Shown: positions 19,308-29,106, counted from the stretch's first letter. The stretch: DNA of 64,000 nucleotides from Rhodobacteraceae bacterium 63075 (GCA_003417655.1 QVMW01000005.1:124001-188000); one strand, 5' to 3'. Notes: a model not told the origin generated them from the letters alone. Translations and numbers: made by a program.

Positions 19308-19322
19308 TTACGCATTCGTTAA
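19308..19322 (+). promoter_or_regulatory. candidate CtrA-binding site (TTAC-N7-TTAA)
   Basis: Two half-sites with the exact 7-base spacing of the CtrA consensus TTAA-N7-TTAA and one mismatch, in the divergent promoter of the DUF6456 and DUF6477 genes. The same variant occurs upstream of comEC in this window. Confidence 0.4.
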
Positions 19323-19421
19323 TTTTTACGTATCAGCAACAGTCGTTTCCAAATTCTAAACAATTCTGACCCCTGCGCGCGCTGCTTCGCAATTTCACGC
19401 AACGGGCGCGCGTGCCTCCTA

Positions 19422-19449
19422 GGGTTGAAGCCGTTTCGCAATTCAACCC
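19422..19449. repeat. 8-bp inverted repeat just before the DUF6477 gene
   Basis: GGGTTGAA at 19422-19429 and TTCAACCC at 19442-19449 are perfect inverted repeats with a 12-base spacer, ending 14 bases before the ATG. It could be an operator or a leader hairpin that shields the ribosome site. Confidence 0.5.
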
Positions 19450-19463
19450 AAAGGTGACTATCC

Positions 19464-19775
19464 ATGTCTGACATCCTGACCCGCCTCGATCGCCTCCACC
19501 GCCCACAACTCCTGGTGGAGGCCGCGCGCAGCGGCTTGCGCCTTTACGTGCGCGAAACACATCTCGGACGCGCGCTCGGCCGGGCCCTGCGCGCCGGGGC
19601 CATCGCGCCCGCGCCGGCCCTTGCCGAACTCCTGGATATCGAGGATGAGCTCGACCACCAGAGGCGCGCCCGTGACGCGGCCTACAGCTACCTGCGGCAT
19701 GTCGAGGTGCTCATCGCGCTGATGGCGGAGGCGCGCATCGTCCGGCCGGCAGAGGCGCAAGCGCCTGCGGAGTGA
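19464..19775 (+). CDS. DUF6477-like small protein of unknown function
   Basis: 103 residues, predicted mostly alpha-helical and rich in Arg, Ala, Leu and Glu, with no signal or membrane segment. It resembles the short Rhodobacteraceae family named DUF6477, always uncharacterised. AAAGGTG precedes the ATG. It is transcribed divergently from the DUF6456 helix-turn-helix gene, and this pairing is likely meaningful because they share a promoter with DnaA and CtrA-like sites. Confidence 0.78.
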   Translation: MSDILTRLDRLHRPQLLVEAARSGLRLYVRETHLGRALGRALRAGAIAPAPALAELLDIEDELDHQRRARDAAYSYLRHVEVLIALMAEARIVRPAEAQAPAE

Positions 19776-20057
19776 AGGGTGGTTTCAGGATTGTAACGCC
19801 CGGAACAGCGCAGCAGATGAGCCCATCGGGTGCTCCGGCCTGTCAGACTCTGATCTATCTGATCCGAAAACGGTCCCAAACAGCCACCTGGCAAACAGGG
19901 CCGGTCAAGGTCTGCTGTGCGGAGTTTGGGGACCTTTGACCCAACGGGAAATTACCGCGTCCGACCCCCGGGAAGGGCGCAAAGCGCCCGCCGCACAAGA
20001 CGAAGAGAGCGGACCAGACGGTCCACTCCCTTGCAACTCTCACCCTACCCGCTCTGC
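19776..20057. other. 282-base gap with small hairpins, no gene seen
   Basis: Lies between the DUF6477 gene and the 3' end of the MttB-like gene. It contains a perfect hairpin GGGCGC-AAA-GCGCCC near 19976-19990 and GGACC-AGAC-GGTCC near 20020, neither followed by a T-run. No open frame with a ribosome site, no tRNA and no recognisable repeat was found. Confidence 0.5.
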
Positions 20058-21611
20058 TCAGATGAACGCATCCGGCATCGAGGCCTTCTTCTCGGCCACG
20101 TAGCCCTCGAGCGCCTCGTTGACCTCGGGGGCCAGCATCGGCTGCTGATACTGGCTCATGAGCTTCTCGACCCGCGCCGTGGCAAGCTGGTAAGTGTCGC
20201 GCGCGCCTTCCTCTTCCCAGGTCTCGAAGGGCTTGTAGTCCAGCAGATCGGTCTTCCAGAACGCCGTCTTGAAGTTCGCCTGGGTATGCGCGCAGCCGAG
20301 GTAATGCCCGCCGGGGCCGACCTCGCGGATCGCGTCCATCGCCTGCGCATCGGTGCTCATGTCGACGCCCTTGGCCAACCCGTGCAGAACGCCGAGCTGA
20401 TCGGCATCCATGACGAATTTCTCGAAATCCGCCACAAGCCCGCCCTCGAGCCAGCCACAGGAGTGCAGCATGAAGTTCACGCCCGACATCAGGCCCATGT
20501 TGAGCGAGGTCGCCGTTTCGTAGGCGGCCTGCGCATCGGGCAGCTTGGAGCCGTTGAACGACCCGGCCGAGCGGTATGGCAGGCCGAGGCGGCGGGCGAG
20601 CTGGCCGACGCCATAGGTGATATGCGCCGCTTCCGGCGTGCCGAAGGTCGGCGCGCCCGAGTTCATGTCGATCGAGGTCACCATCGCGCCGAGGATCACC
20701 GGCGCGCCCTTGCGGCAGAGCTGGCTGTAGGCGATCCCGGCCAGCGCTTCGGCAAGAACCTGCGTGAGCGTTCCGGCCACGGAGACGGGCGCCATGGCAC
20801 CACCGACGATGAAGGGCGAGATGATGCAGGCCTGGTTGTTCCTGGCATAGACTTCGAGCGAGCCCATCATCACGTCGTCGAAGGTCATCGGCGAGTTGAT
20901 GTTGATGAGCGATGTCATCACGGTGTTCTGCTGGACGAAATCCTCACCGAAGAGAATGGAGCACATGTCGACACTGTCCTGCGCGCGGCTGGGCTCGGTG
21001 ACCGAGCCCATGAAGGGCTTGTCGGAGAGCTGCATATGGGCGAGGACCATGTCGAGATGGCGCTTGTTGACGGGAATGTCCGTCGGCTCGCAGACCGTGC
21101 CGCCCGAGTGGTGAAGCCATTTGGACATGTAGCCCAGCTTCACGAACTTCTTGAAGTCATCGAGCGTTGCATAGCGGCGTCCACCCGAAGCATCGCGCAC
21201 GAAGGGCGGACCGTAGACCGGGGCCAGAACGAGGTTGCGCCCGCCGATCACCACGTTGCGCTCCGGGTTGCGCGCATGCTGCGTGAACTCCGCGGGGGCG
21301 GTCTTGATCAGCTCGCGCGCGAGACCCCTGGGCAGGCGCACGCGCTCGCCCTGAACATCCGCGCCCGCCTCGCGCCAGCGCTCCAGCGCGGCGGGGTTGT
21401 CGACGAAGTTGACGCCGATCTCTTCCAGAACCGTCTCGGCATTGGCCTCGATGATCTGAAGCGCCTCCTCGTCGAGCACCTCGAAATTCGGGATGTTGCG
21501 CTCGATGTATTTTGCCGTCTCGAAGGACACCGCGCCGCGCTCGGCCCGGCGTGCTGCGCCGCCGCCCCCGCGCCCGCGCCCACGTCCCCGTGTCTGTGCT
21601 GCTTCTGCCAT
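20058..21611 (-). CDS. MttB-family (trimethylamine methyltransferase-like) protein, non-pyrrolysine
   Basis: 517 residues. Related to the MttB superfamily of corrinoid-dependent methyltransferases that demethylate quaternary or tertiary amines. The frame is open from end to end with no in-frame amber codon, so it is a non-pyrrolysine member, a group that includes glycine-betaine and proline-betaine methyltransferases. The N terminus carries an unusual Arg-Gly repeat (residues 8-22). No corrinoid protein or reductive activator gene is adjacent, so the substrate and corrinoid partner remain open. Divergent from guaA. Confidence 0.85.
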   Translation of the reverse strand: MAEAAQTRGRGRGRGGGGAARRAERGAVSFETAKYIERNIPNFEVLDEEALQIIEANAETVLEEIGVNFVDNPAALERWREAGADVQGERVRLPRGLARELIKTAPAEFTQHARNPERNVVIGGRNLVLAPVYGPPFVRDASGGRRYATLDDFKKFVKLGYMSKWLHHSGGTVCEPTDIPVNKRHLDMVLAHMQLSDKPFMGSVTEPSRAQDSVDMCSILFGEDFVQQNTVMTSLININSPMTFDDVMMGSLEVYARNNQACIISPFIVGGAMAPVSVAGTLTQVLAEALAGIAYSQLCRKGAPVILGAMVTSIDMNSGAPTFGTPEAAHITYGVGQLARRLGLPYRSAGSFNGSKLPDAQAAYETATSLNMGLMSGVNFMLHSCGWLEGGLVADFEKFVMDADQLGVLHGLAKGVDMSTDAQAMDAIREVGPGGHYLGCAHTQANFKTAFWKTDLLDYKPFETWEEEGARDTYQLATARVEKLMSQYQQPMLAPEVNEALEGYVAEKKASMPDAFI

Positions 21612-21779
21612 GCGCCTGTCCTCTTGTCCGCGAGAGTATGAATCGTGCTTCTACATAGCCCCTGGCCTTCCGCCTGCGCCGCGCTTTTGCGCCGTCCTGC
21701 GCGAAAAAGCGACATGGAGGATGCTCGAAGGGGCTCAAGGCACATTGCAAGCGCCCGCGCCGCGCGCTAAGGCAGCTTC

Positions 21780-23363
21780 ATGATGACCGATCCGATCCCC
21801 GCCCAGCATGAAACCCTCCTGATCGTCGATTTCGGGAGCCAAGTCACGCAGCTCATCGCGCGCCGCCTGCGCGAGCTCAATGTCTATTGCGAAATTCGCC
21901 CCTACCAGGCGGTGGACGAGACGCTGCTCAGCGAGATCGCCCCGAAGGCCGTGATCTTCTCGGGCGGCCCCGATTCCGTCACGCGCGAGAACAGCCCGCG
22001 CCCGCCAAGGGCGATCTACGAGCTGGGCGTTCCGATCCTGGGGATCTGCTATGGCCAGCAGGTCATGATGCAGGATCTCGGCGGGCGCGTGGAAGCGGGC
22101 GAGCATGCGACGGCCGAGTTCGGCCGCGCCTGGGTCAGCCATACCGAGAAGCGCAGCGACATGCTCACCGGCTGGTTCATGGATGGCACGGGGCGCGAGC
22201 AGGTCTGGATGAGCCATGGCGACCATGTCAGCGCGCTGGCCCCCGGATTCGAGGTCCTTGGGACCTCGCCCGGCGCGCCCTTCGCCATCACCGCCGATCT
22301 CGAGCGGCAGTTCTTCGCCGTGCAGTTCCACCCGGAGGTGCATCACACGCCGAACGGCAAGACGCTGTTCGAGAATTTCACGCGCCTCGCCGGTTTCACG
22401 GGCGACTGGACGATGACCGCCTATCGCGAGGAGATGATACGCCTCATCCGCGAGCAGGTGGGCGACAAGAAGGTTATCTGCGCTCTGTCCGGGGGTGTCG
22501 ACAGCTCGGTCACCGGCATCCTGCTGCACGAGGCCATCGGCGAACAGCTCACCTGCGTCTTCGTCGACCATGGCCTGTTGCGCCAGAACGAGGCAGAGGA
22601 AGTCGTCGCCATGTTCCGCGACAATTACAATCTCAACCTCATTCATGCCGATGAATCCGAGCTTTTCCTCGGCAAGCTCGAAGGGGTCTCGGACCCCGAA
22701 ACCAAGCGCAAGATCATCGGCGGGCTCTTCATCGACGTGTTCCAGAAACACGCCGACGAGATCGAGGGCGCCGAGTTCCTCGCGCAAGGAACGCTCTATC
22801 CCGATGTGATCGAAAGCGTCAGCTTCTCGGGCGGCCCCTCCGTGACCATCAAGTCGCATCACAATGTGGGCGGGCTGCCCGAGAAGATGGGCCTCAAGCT
22901 CGTGGAGCCGCTGCGCGGGCTGTTCAAGGACGAGGTGCGCGAGCTCGGCCATGAACTCGGCCTGCCCGCGAGCTTCATCGGCCGCCACCCCTTCCCCGGG
23001 CCGGGCCTTGCCATTCGCTGCCCCGGCGAGATCACCCGCGACAAGCTGGAGATCCTGCGCAAGGCGGACGCGGTCTATATCGACCAGATCCGCAAGCACG
23101 GGCTCTACGACGAGATCTGGCAGGCCTTCGTGGCGATCCTTCCCGTGCGCACCGTGGGCGTGATGGGCGACGGGCGGACCTATGACTATGCCTGCGCCCT
23201 GCGCGCGGTGACCTCCGTCGACGGGATGACGGCGGACTATTACCCGTTCAGCCACGCGTTTCTCGGCGAGACGGCGACCCGGATCATCAACGAGGTCAGG
23301 GGAATCAACCGTGTGACCTATGACGTGACTTCCAAGCCGCCGGGAACGATCGAGTGGGAATAA
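21780..23363 (+). CDS. guaA: GMP synthase (glutamine-hydrolysing)
   Basis: 527 residues. Converts XMP to GMP using ATP and glutamine. The N-terminal class I glutamine amidotransferase domain has the nucleophile Cys90 in GICYGQQ and the His-x-Glu pair in QFHPEVHHT. The ATP-pyrophosphatase domain has the P-loop SGGVDSS near residue 238. The C-terminal dimerisation domain ends in the family signature KPPGTIEWE. Two ATGs in tandem open the gene. It is followed by copy 1 of the structured intergenic repeat. Confidence 0.97.
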   Translation: MMTDPIPAQHETLLIVDFGSQVTQLIARRLRELNVYCEIRPYQAVDETLLSEIAPKAVIFSGGPDSVTRENSPRPPRAIYELGVPILGICYGQQVMMQDLGGRVEAGEHATAEFGRAWVSHTEKRSDMLTGWFMDGTGREQVWMSHGDHVSALAPGFEVLGTSPGAPFAITADLERQFFAVQFHPEVHHTPNGKTLFENFTRLAGFTGDWTMTAYREEMIRLIREQVGDKKVICALSGGVDSSVTGILLHEAIGEQLTCVFVDHGLLRQNEAEEVVAMFRDNYNLNLIHADESELFLGKLEGVSDPETKRKIIGGLFIDVFQKHADEIEGAEFLAQGTLYPDVIESVSFSGGPSVTIKSHHNVGGLPEKMGLKLVEPLRGLFKDEVRELGHELGLPASFIGRHPFPGPGLAIRCPGEITRDKLEILRKADAVYIDQIRKHGLYDEIWQAFVAILPVRTVGVMGDGRTYDYACALRAVTSVDGMTADYYPFSHAFLGETATRIINEVRGINRVTYDVTSKPPGTIEWE

Positions 23364-23373
23364 GCGGCTTCGA

Positions 23374-23517
23374 ATTGCGCTGCGCGCAATCCGACCGAGC
23401 AGGGGGACGCTGTCCCCCCGCACCCCCCCAAGCACGTCGCCGCAGGCGACCGCGAGGCTGGCAGCGTGCCGCGAAGCGGCGCGCGAGAAGCTGGGATATT
23501 TTCGGAAAGAGGAAAAG
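23374..23517 (+). repeat. structured intergenic repeat, copy 1
   Basis: Four consecutive hairpins, then a conserved tail. Stems are ATTGCG/CGCAAT (23374-23390), GGGGGAC/GTCCCCC (23402-23418), GTCGCC/GGCGAC (23436-23450) and GCCGC/GCGGC (23468-23480). The tail is GGGATATTTT followed by GGAAAGAGGAAAAG. Copies 2 and 3 lie at 29726-29800 and, inverted, 29916-30013. Stem changes between copies are compensatory. Confidence 0.75.
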
Positions 23518-24396
23518 GTGAGCGGCGTATCGGATACCCTGCGCGCGGCGCTCTGGATGATCGGGGCGATCGGCTCTTTCACCTCCATGGCGGTGGCCGG
23601 GCGCGCCGTGAGCTTCGAGCTCGATACGTTCGAGATCATGATGTATCGCAGTTTCATCGGCGTGGTGATCGTGCTGGCCGTGGGCCGGGCCACGGGCGCG
23701 CTCGGCTCGGTGACGACGCGGCATATGCATATCCACACGATCCGCAACATCGGCCATTTCGCAGGCCAGAACCTGTGGTTTCTTTCCCTCACGCTCATTC
23801 CGCTCGCCCAGGTCTTCGCGCTCGAGTTCACCGCGCCGATCTGGGTTCTCGTCCTCTCGCCGCTTCTCTTGTCCGAGAAGCTGACGGGGGCGCGGATCAT
23901 CGCGGCCGCCCTCGGCTTTGCGGGGATCCTCATCGTCGCGCGCCCCTTCGGCGGCGGGCTCGACATCGGCGTGGTCACGGCGGCGCTCGCGGCGGTGGGC
24001 TTTGCCATCTCGATCCTCTTCACCAAGCGGCTCACGCGCACCGAAACGACGATCTGCATTCTTTTCTACCTGACCATCATGCAGGCTGTCTTCGGCCTCA
24101 TATGCGCGGGTTTTGACGGCGACATCGCCCTGCCCTCGGCCATCACCGCGCCCTGGCTCGTGCTCATCGGCTGCGCGGGGCTGCTGGCGCATTACTGTCT
24201 CACGACCGCGCTCAGCCTCGCGCCGGCCACTGTCGTCGTTCCGATCGACTTCGCGCGCCTGCCCGTCATCGCCGTGATCGGCTGGGCCTTCTACGGCGAG
24301 GGGCTGGATGCCTGGGTCTTCGCCGGGGCCGCGCTGATCTTCGCGGGGAACTATTTCAACATCTGGCGCGAAACCCGCAGGAAACGGGTCGCCTGA
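23518..24396 (+). CDS. EamA/DMT-family transporter
   Basis: 292 residues, about ten hydrophobic helices in two five-helix halves, as in the drug/metabolite transporter (EamA) family of inner-membrane permeases. Substrate unknown. The start is a GTG at 23518, placed right after the GGAAAGAGGAAAAG tail of the upstream intergenic repeat, which seems to provide the ribosome-binding site. A second EamA gene follows 26 bases downstream, so the two may be expressed together, possibly after a recent duplication or as a pair. Confidence 0.88.
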   Translation: MSGVSDTLRAALWMIGAIGSFTSMAVAGRAVSFELDTFEIMMYRSFIGVVIVLAVGRATGALGSVTTRHMHIHTIRNIGHFAGQNLWFLSLTLIPLAQVFALEFTAPIWVLVLSPLLLSEKLTGARIIAAALGFAGILIVARPFGGGLDIGVVTAALAAVGFAISILFTKRLTRTETTICILFYLTIMQAVFGLICAGFDGDIALPSAITAPWLVLIGCAGLLAHYCLTTALSLAPATVVVPIDFARLPVIAVIGWAFYGEGLDAWVFAGAALIFAGNYFNIWRETRRKRVA

Positions 24397-24422
24397 GCGG
24401 CGCATCCGCGCAAGATGGGGCC

Positions 24423-25334
24423 ATGACCTCTCAACGTGACATCTCCCCGCGCGCCTGGGCGGAGCTTTTGGCTCTCGCGCTTGTCTGGGGCGCGGTTTTC
24501 CTCGCGGTGCGCATCGCTCTGGGCGAGATCGGCGTGCTCAGCACCGTGGCACACCGAGCCTTCTGGGCCGCGCTCGTGCTTTGGGCGCTGGTCGTGGCGA
24601 AGCGCCTGCCCGTGCCGCGCGGGACCCGTATCTGGGGTGTCTTCGCCGTCATGGGGCTTCTGAACAACGTGGTGCCCTTCACATTGCTCAACTGGTCGCA
24701 GCTTCACATCGAGAGCGGGCTGACGGCGATCCTCAACAGCACGACGGCGATCTTCGGCGTGCTGGTCGCCGCGCTCTTCTTTGCCGATGAGCGGCTTTCG
24801 CTGCGCAAGGCGGCGGGCACCGGTATCGGCTTTCTCGGCGTGGCGACGGCGATCGGCTTGGAGAACCTGACATCCTTCGATCCACGCGCGCTGGCGCAGC
24901 TTGCCGCACTGACGGCGACGCTTTCCTATGCCTTCGCGGGGGCCTGGGCGCGCCGGCACATGGCCGGGCTGCACCCGCTTGTCGCCGCCGCCGGCATGCT
25001 CACCTGCACCGCGCTCGTCATGGTGCCCGCGGCCTGGGCGCTCGAAGGCCCGCTGACGCTGCGCCTGAGGCCCGAGACCCTGCTGGCCATCGCCTATTAC
25101 GCGCTCGCCGCCACCGTGCTCGCCTACCTGCTCTACTACCGCGTCCTGGCCATGGCCGGATCGGGCAACCTCATGCTGGTCACGCTGCTCATGCCGCCCG
25201 TGGCGATCGTGCTGGGCTGGGCCGTTTTGGGCGAGTCGCTGCCGCCCCGCGCGCTGCTCGGCTTCGCCATCCTCGCGCTCGGGCTGATGATCCTCGATGG
25301 CCGCGCCCTGCGCTGGATATCCAATAGGGTTTGA
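24423..25334 (+). CDS. EamA/DMT-family transporter
   Basis: 303 residues with about ten membrane helices and the two-fold EamA repeat (ALVWGAVFLAVRIAL at the start of the first half, LAYLLYYRVLAMAGSGN in the second). It is clearly different in sequence from the preceding EamA gene, so the pair is not a simple recent copy. Substrate unknown. It sits 26 bases after the first transporter and 51 bases before the P-loop ATPase gene on the same strand. Confidence 0.88.
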   Translation: MTSQRDISPRAWAELLALALVWGAVFLAVRIALGEIGVLSTVAHRAFWAALVLWALVVAKRLPVPRGTRIWGVFAVMGLLNNVVPFTLLNWSQLHIESGLTAILNSTTAIFGVLVAALFFADERLSLRKAAGTGIGFLGVATAIGLENLTSFDPRALAQLAALTATLSYAFAGAWARRHMAGLHPLVAAAGMLTCTALVMVPAAWALEGPLTLRLRPETLLAIAYYALAATVLAYLLYYRVLAMAGSGNLMLVTLLMPPVAIVLGWAVLGESLPPRALLGFAILALGLMILDGRALRWISNRV

Positions 25335-25385
25335 CCCCTCCCGCGCGGCGCTTTAACCAAGGCGAAACCTTGGGAGAGACCTTCG

Positions 25386-26246
25386 ATGATTTACCCCACC
25401 GCGCAGGACTGGCGCGCAGCGAGCCACAAGAACGTTCTGCTTTTCGGCATGTCCGGCCTCGGCAAGACGCATGTTGCGAACATCCTGCGCAGCGAGGGCG
25501 ACTGGTTTCACTACTCGATCGATTACCGCATCGGCACGCGCTACATGGGCGAGTATATCGCCGACAATGCCAAGCGCGAGGCGATGAAGGTGCCCTTCCT
25601 GCGCGATCTGCTGATGACCGACTCGATCTATATCGGCTCGAACATTTCCTTCGACAATCTCACCCCCGTCAGCACTTATCTCGGCAAGCCCGGCGCGCCG
25701 GAGGCGGGCGGCATGGGCTTTGCCGACTACCAGGCGCGCCAGGACCAGTTCCGCCGCGCCGAGATTTCCGCGCTGATGGACACGCCCTATTTCATCTCCC
25801 GCGCCGAGGCGCTCTACGGCTACCCGCATTTCGTCTGCGACACCGGCGGGTCGATCTGCGAATGGGTCGATGCCGATGACCCGGAGGACGAAATCCTCCG
25901 CACGCTCGGCGAGGCGACCCTGATGGTCTGGATCAAGGGCAGCGAGGCGCACACGGACGAGCTCATCCGCCGCTTCGACAAGGCACCCAAGCCCATGGCC
26001 TACCAGCCGGAGTTTCTCGAGCGCACATGGCACACCTATCTGGAGGCGCAAGGCTGCGCCGCGGAGGAGGTGAACCCCGATGACTTCATCCGCTTCGCCT
26101 ATGCCCGCGCCCTTGCCCACCGCGAGCCGCGCTACGAGGCGATGGCGCGCTGGGGCGTGACCGTCGAGGCCGCCGACATGGCCCGGGTGAGCAGCGCCGC
26201 CGATTTCGAAGACGTGATCGCCGAGGCCATCGACGCGCGCACCTGA
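25386..26246 (+). CDS. P-loop ATPase-like protein of unknown function
   Basis: 286 residues. A Walker A motif GMSGLGKT lies at residues 21-28, near the N terminus. Beyond that the protein looks soluble and acidic, with no membrane segment and no obvious Walker B of a named family. Related proteins are found in Rhodobacteraceae as uncharacterised ATPases (recollection, not search). It precedes metA by 38 bases on the same strand, which may be co-transcription rather than shared function. Confidence 0.75.
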   Translation: MIYPTAQDWRAASHKNVLLFGMSGLGKTHVANILRSEGDWFHYSIDYRIGTRYMGEYIADNAKREAMKVPFLRDLLMTDSIYIGSNISFDNLTPVSTYLGKPGAPEAGGMGFADYQARQDQFRRAEISALMDTPYFISRAEALYGYPHFVCDTGGSICEWVDADDPEDEILRTLGEATLMVWIKGSEAHTDELIRRFDKAPKPMAYQPEFLERTWHTYLEAQGCAAEEVNPDDFIRFAYARALAHREPRYEAMARWGVTVEAADMARVSSAADFEDVIAEAIDART

Positions 26247-26284
26247 GCCGGACTATACCCGCACACATCCAAAGAGGTTTCCCG

Positions 26285-27238
26285 ATGCCGATCAAGCTGC
26301 CCTCCCACCTGCCCGCCTTCGACGCGCTCTCGCGCGAAGGTGTCATGGTGATGAGCGAGGACCAGGCGATGCGGCAGGACATCCGCCCGCTGCGGATCGG
26401 GTTGCTGAACCTCATGCCCAAGAAGATCCAGACGGAGAACCAGTTTGCCCGGCTGATCGGCGCGACACCCCTGCAGATCGAGCTGTCGCTCATCCGCATG
26501 AGCGAGCACCAAACGCGAAATACCGCCGCCGAGCATATGGCCGCGTTCTACCGCCCTTTCGAGCAGGTGGCCGCCTCGGGCGAGAAATTCGACGGGCTGA
26601 TCATCACCGGTGCCCCGATCGAGCACTTGGATTTCGAGGACGTGACCTACTGGGACGAGCTGACGCAGGTCTTTGACTGGACCCAGACCCACGTGCACAG
26701 CACGTTCGGCGTCTGCTGGGGCGGCATGGCGATGATCAATCATTTCCACGGCGTGCCGAAACACCTTCTGGATCAAAAGCTCTTCGGCTGCTATCGGCAC
26801 ATGAATTTCGAGCCGCAAAACCCTCTTTTGAGAGGTTTTTCCGATGATCTCGTCATGCCGGTGAGCCGCTGGACGGAGATGCGAAAAGACGAGATCGAGG
26901 CCTCCGGCCTGCGCATCCTGCTGCATTCGGGCGAGGTCGGCCCCGCCCTGGTCGAAGACCCGGCTCACCGCGCGCTCTACGTGTTCAACCATTTCGAATA
27001 TGACAGCCAGAGCCTGCGCGAGGAATACGAGCGCGACCTTGCCAGCAACCAGGTCGACGGGGCGACGATCCAGCTGCCGGTGAATTACTTCCCCGATGAC
27101 GACCCCGCCAAGACACCGCTCAACCGCTGGCGCGGCCACGCGCATCTGCTCTATGGCAACTGGATCTCGGAAATCTACGAGACAACCCCCTTCGACATCG
27201 CGCGGATCGGCGTCGAGCGGACCGACCTGCGCCTATGA
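26285..27238 (+). CDS. metA: homoserine O-acyltransferase MetA (predicted acetyl-CoA type)
   Basis: 317 residues, first committed step of methionine synthesis. Family motifs are LNLMPKK, ENQFARL, the catalytic Cys144 in FGVCWGG, and the His/Glu pair in FNHFEYD. The residue equivalent to Escherichia coli position 111 is Glu113 ([10 protein letters not shown]) instead of Gly. In characterised MetA proteins this change goes with acetyl-CoA rather than succinyl-CoA use, so I predict homoserine O-acetyltransferase activity. AAAGAGG precedes the ATG. Only 38 bases separate it from the ATPase gene, leaving no room for a riboswitch. The stop overlaps the next start (ATGA). Confidence 0.95.
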   Translation: MPIKLPSHLPAFDALSREGVMVMSEDQAMRQDIRPLRIGLLNLMPKKIQTENQFARLIGATPLQIELSLIRMSEHQTRNTAAEHMAAFYRPFEQVAASGEKFDGLIITGAPIEHLDFEDVTYWDELTQVFDWTQTHVHSTFGVCWGGMAMINHFHGVPKHLLDQKLFGCYRHMNFEPQNPLLRGFSDDLVMPVSRWTEMRKDEIEASGLRILLHSGEVGPALVEDPAHRALYVFNHFEYDSQSLREEYERDLASNQVDGATIQLPVNYFPDDDPAKTPLNRWRGHAHLLYGNWISEIYETTPFDIARIGVERTDLRL

Positions 27239-28200
27239 AAGTCACCCTCTACCTGCTGCTCGCACTTGCGCTCATCTGGCTCCTGCTTTGGCTTATCGCC
27301 CTCAAGGAGACCCGCGAGGCCGAGCGCGACGCCTTCCCGCGCGGCGAGATCATCGAGGTGAACGGCCATGCCATGCATGTGGTCGTGACCGGCGCGGAAA
27401 AAGGCGCGGCGCCCGACCTCGTCCTCATTCACGGCTCCAACGGCCACACAAGGGACATGACCTTCCGCCTCGCCGGCCTGCTGGCCCCGCGCTACCGCGT
27501 CTACATCATCGACCGGCCCGGCCTCGGCTATTCGGAGGCGACCAATCCGCGCGGCGACACGCTCACCGAGCAGGCCCGCCAGATCGCCGATACCGCTGCC
27601 GCCTTCGGCGCCGAGAAACCCATCGTTATGGGCCATTCCTATGGCGGCTCCGTCGCGCTGGCCTGGGCCGTGCACATGCCCGGGCGTCTCTCCGCGCTCG
27701 TCCCCGTCGCCGCCCCCTCGCACAGCTGGGACACGCCGCTTGACCCGCTCTACAAATGGGGCAGCTCGCCGCTCGGGCCGCTCTTCCTGCCGCTCCTGCC
27801 CGCACTCGTCACCGAGGGGCGCATGGAGCGCATCCTCGAAGGTGTCTTCGAGCCTGACAGCGTGCCCGAGGGCTATTTCGACTGGTTCGTGCCCAAGCTC
27901 TCGCTGCGCTACGCCTCAATGCACGCCACCGCCCATCAGCGCGCCGGCCTGCTGCCCGAGATCGAGGCGCTCATCCCGCTCTACGGGCAGATCGACCTGC
28001 CCACGGAGATCATCCACGGCACCGAGGACACCACGGTGGGCCTCACCATCCATTCCGAGCCGCTGGAGCGCGCCGTTCCCGACGCGGTGCTCACCCCGCT
28101 CGAAGGCCACGGCCACATGATCCAGCACAGCGCCGCCGAGGACGTGGCCGCCGCGATCGACCGCGCGGCAGAGCGCGCAGGATTGCGCCCCGCGCGCTGA
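27235..28200 (+). CDS. alpha/beta-fold hydrolase with N-terminal membrane anchor
   Basis: 321 residues. Residues 3-23 are a hydrophobic helix followed by positively and negatively charged residues, suggesting an inner-membrane anchor. The hydrolase core has the oxyanion stretch IHGSNG (65-70), the nucleophile Ser135 in GHSYGG, an acid in HGTEDTTV and a histidine in EGHGHMIQ. Substrate unknown. It shares a 4-base overlap with metA, so it is translationally coupled to methionine synthesis, though no functional link is evident. Confidence 0.85.
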   Translation: MKVTLYLLLALALIWLLLWLIALKETREAERDAFPRGEIIEVNGHAMHVVVTGAEKGAAPDLVLIHGSNGHTRDMTFRLAGLLAPRYRVYIIDRPGLGYSEATNPRGDTLTEQARQIADTAAAFGAEKPIVMGHSYGGSVALAWAVHMPGRLSALVPVAAPSHSWDTPLDPLYKWGSSPLGPLFLPLLPALVTEGRMERILEGVFEPDSVPEGYFDWFVPKLSLRYASMHATAHQRAGLLPEIEALIPLYGQIDLPTEIIHGTEDTTVGLTIHSEPLERAVPDAVLTPLEGHGHMIQHSAAEDVAAAIDRAAERAGLRPAR

Positions 28201-28236
28201 GCCGCCATAGTGCTTCAAACGCAGAGGAAACCGCCC

Positions 28237-29106
28237 ATGAACCTGCCATTCGACGGTGCCATCAGCCGCTTTTTCGAAGAAGACGTGCCCGAGGAGATCC
28301 GCAACGCCATCAAGCGCCGCGAAAAGGGCGAAATCATCAACCCCGATTACCCTTACTCAGAGCGCATGTCACGCAAGGCTTACAAGAAGGAGCTCGAGGC
28401 GCTCCAGATCGAGCTGGTGAAACTGCAAAGCTGGGTCAAGGAGACAGGGGCGCGTGTCGCCATCGTCTTCGAGGGTCGCGACGCCGCCGGAAAGGGCGGG
28501 ACAATCAAGCGCGTCCGCAAGAACCTCAACCCGCGCGGCGCGCGCGTCGTGGCGCTCTCCAAGCCGACGGATCGCGAGCAGACCGAATGGTATTTTCAGC
28601 GCTACATCGATCACTTGCCCGCCGGCGGTGAGCTCGTGCTCTATGACCGCTCGTGGTATAACCGCGGCGTTGTCGAGAAGGTCTTCGGCTTCTGCACGGA
28701 CGAGCAACGCGCGCACTTCTTCACGCAAGCGCCGGATTTCGAAAAGATGCTGGCCGACGAGGGCATCCTGCTCTTCAAGCTCTGGCTCAACGTGGGCCGC
28801 GGCGAACAGCTCCGCCGCTTCCTCAAGCGCGAGCGCAACCCGCTCAAGCAATGGAAGCTGAGCCGGATCGACGTCGAGGGGTTGAAACGCTGGGACCAGT
28901 ACTCCGCCGCCATTGAGGAGACTTTCGAGCGCACTCACGCAAGTCACGCCCCCTGGACGGTGATCCGCTCCGACGACAAGCGCCGCGCACGGATCAACGC
29001 AATCCGCAAGGTGCTTCACGGCATCGACTATGCCCGCAAGGACAAGAAGGCGATCGGCAAGATCGACCCCAAGGTCTGCGGCGGCCCCGACATCTGGGAT
29101 GCCTAA
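28237..29106 (+). CDS. ppk2: polyphosphate kinase 2 (PPK2 family)
   Basis: 289 residues. Walker [13 protein letters not shown] near residues 79-89, Walker [12 protein letters not shown] near 140-150, and the lid module rich in Arg ([15 protein letters not shown]) are all present, as in single-domain PPK2 enzymes that transfer phosphate between polyphosphate and nucleoside diphosphates. Whether it prefers ADP or GDP cannot be read from the sequence. The start at 28237 is supported by GAGGAAA 8 bases upstream. The stop overlaps the TetR start by 8 bases. Confidence 0.93.
   Translation: MNLPFDGAISRFFEEDVPEEIRNAIKRREKGEIINPDYPYSERMSRKAYKKELEALQIELVKLQSWVKETGARVAIVFEGRDAAGKGGTIKRVRKNLNPRGARVVALSKPTDREQTEWYFQRYIDHLPAGGELVLYDRSWYNRGVVEKVFGFCTDEQRAHFFTQAPDFEKMLADEGILLFKLWLNVGRGEQLRRFLKRERNPLKQWKLSRIDVEGLKRWDQYSAAIEETFERTHASHAPWTVIRSDDKRRARINAIRKVLHGIDYARKDKKAIGKIDPKVCGGPDIWDA

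Noticed and set aside
19272..19322. Chromosomal replication origin suggested by DnaA boxes and AT-rich DNA
   Set aside because: There are only two boxes in a 206-base promoter, and none of the genes usually next to alphaproteobacterial origins (hemE, parAB, gidA, dnaA) is present. A regulatory role is simpler.
21735..24059. 774-codon minus-strand frame opposite guaA and the first EamA gene
   Set aside because: It is antisense to two clear genes and spans their intergenic repeat.
26247..26284. SAM riboswitch upstream of metA
   Set aside because: Only 38 bases separate metA from the preceding gene, and no aptamer fold fits. A leader inside the ATPase gene is not supported.
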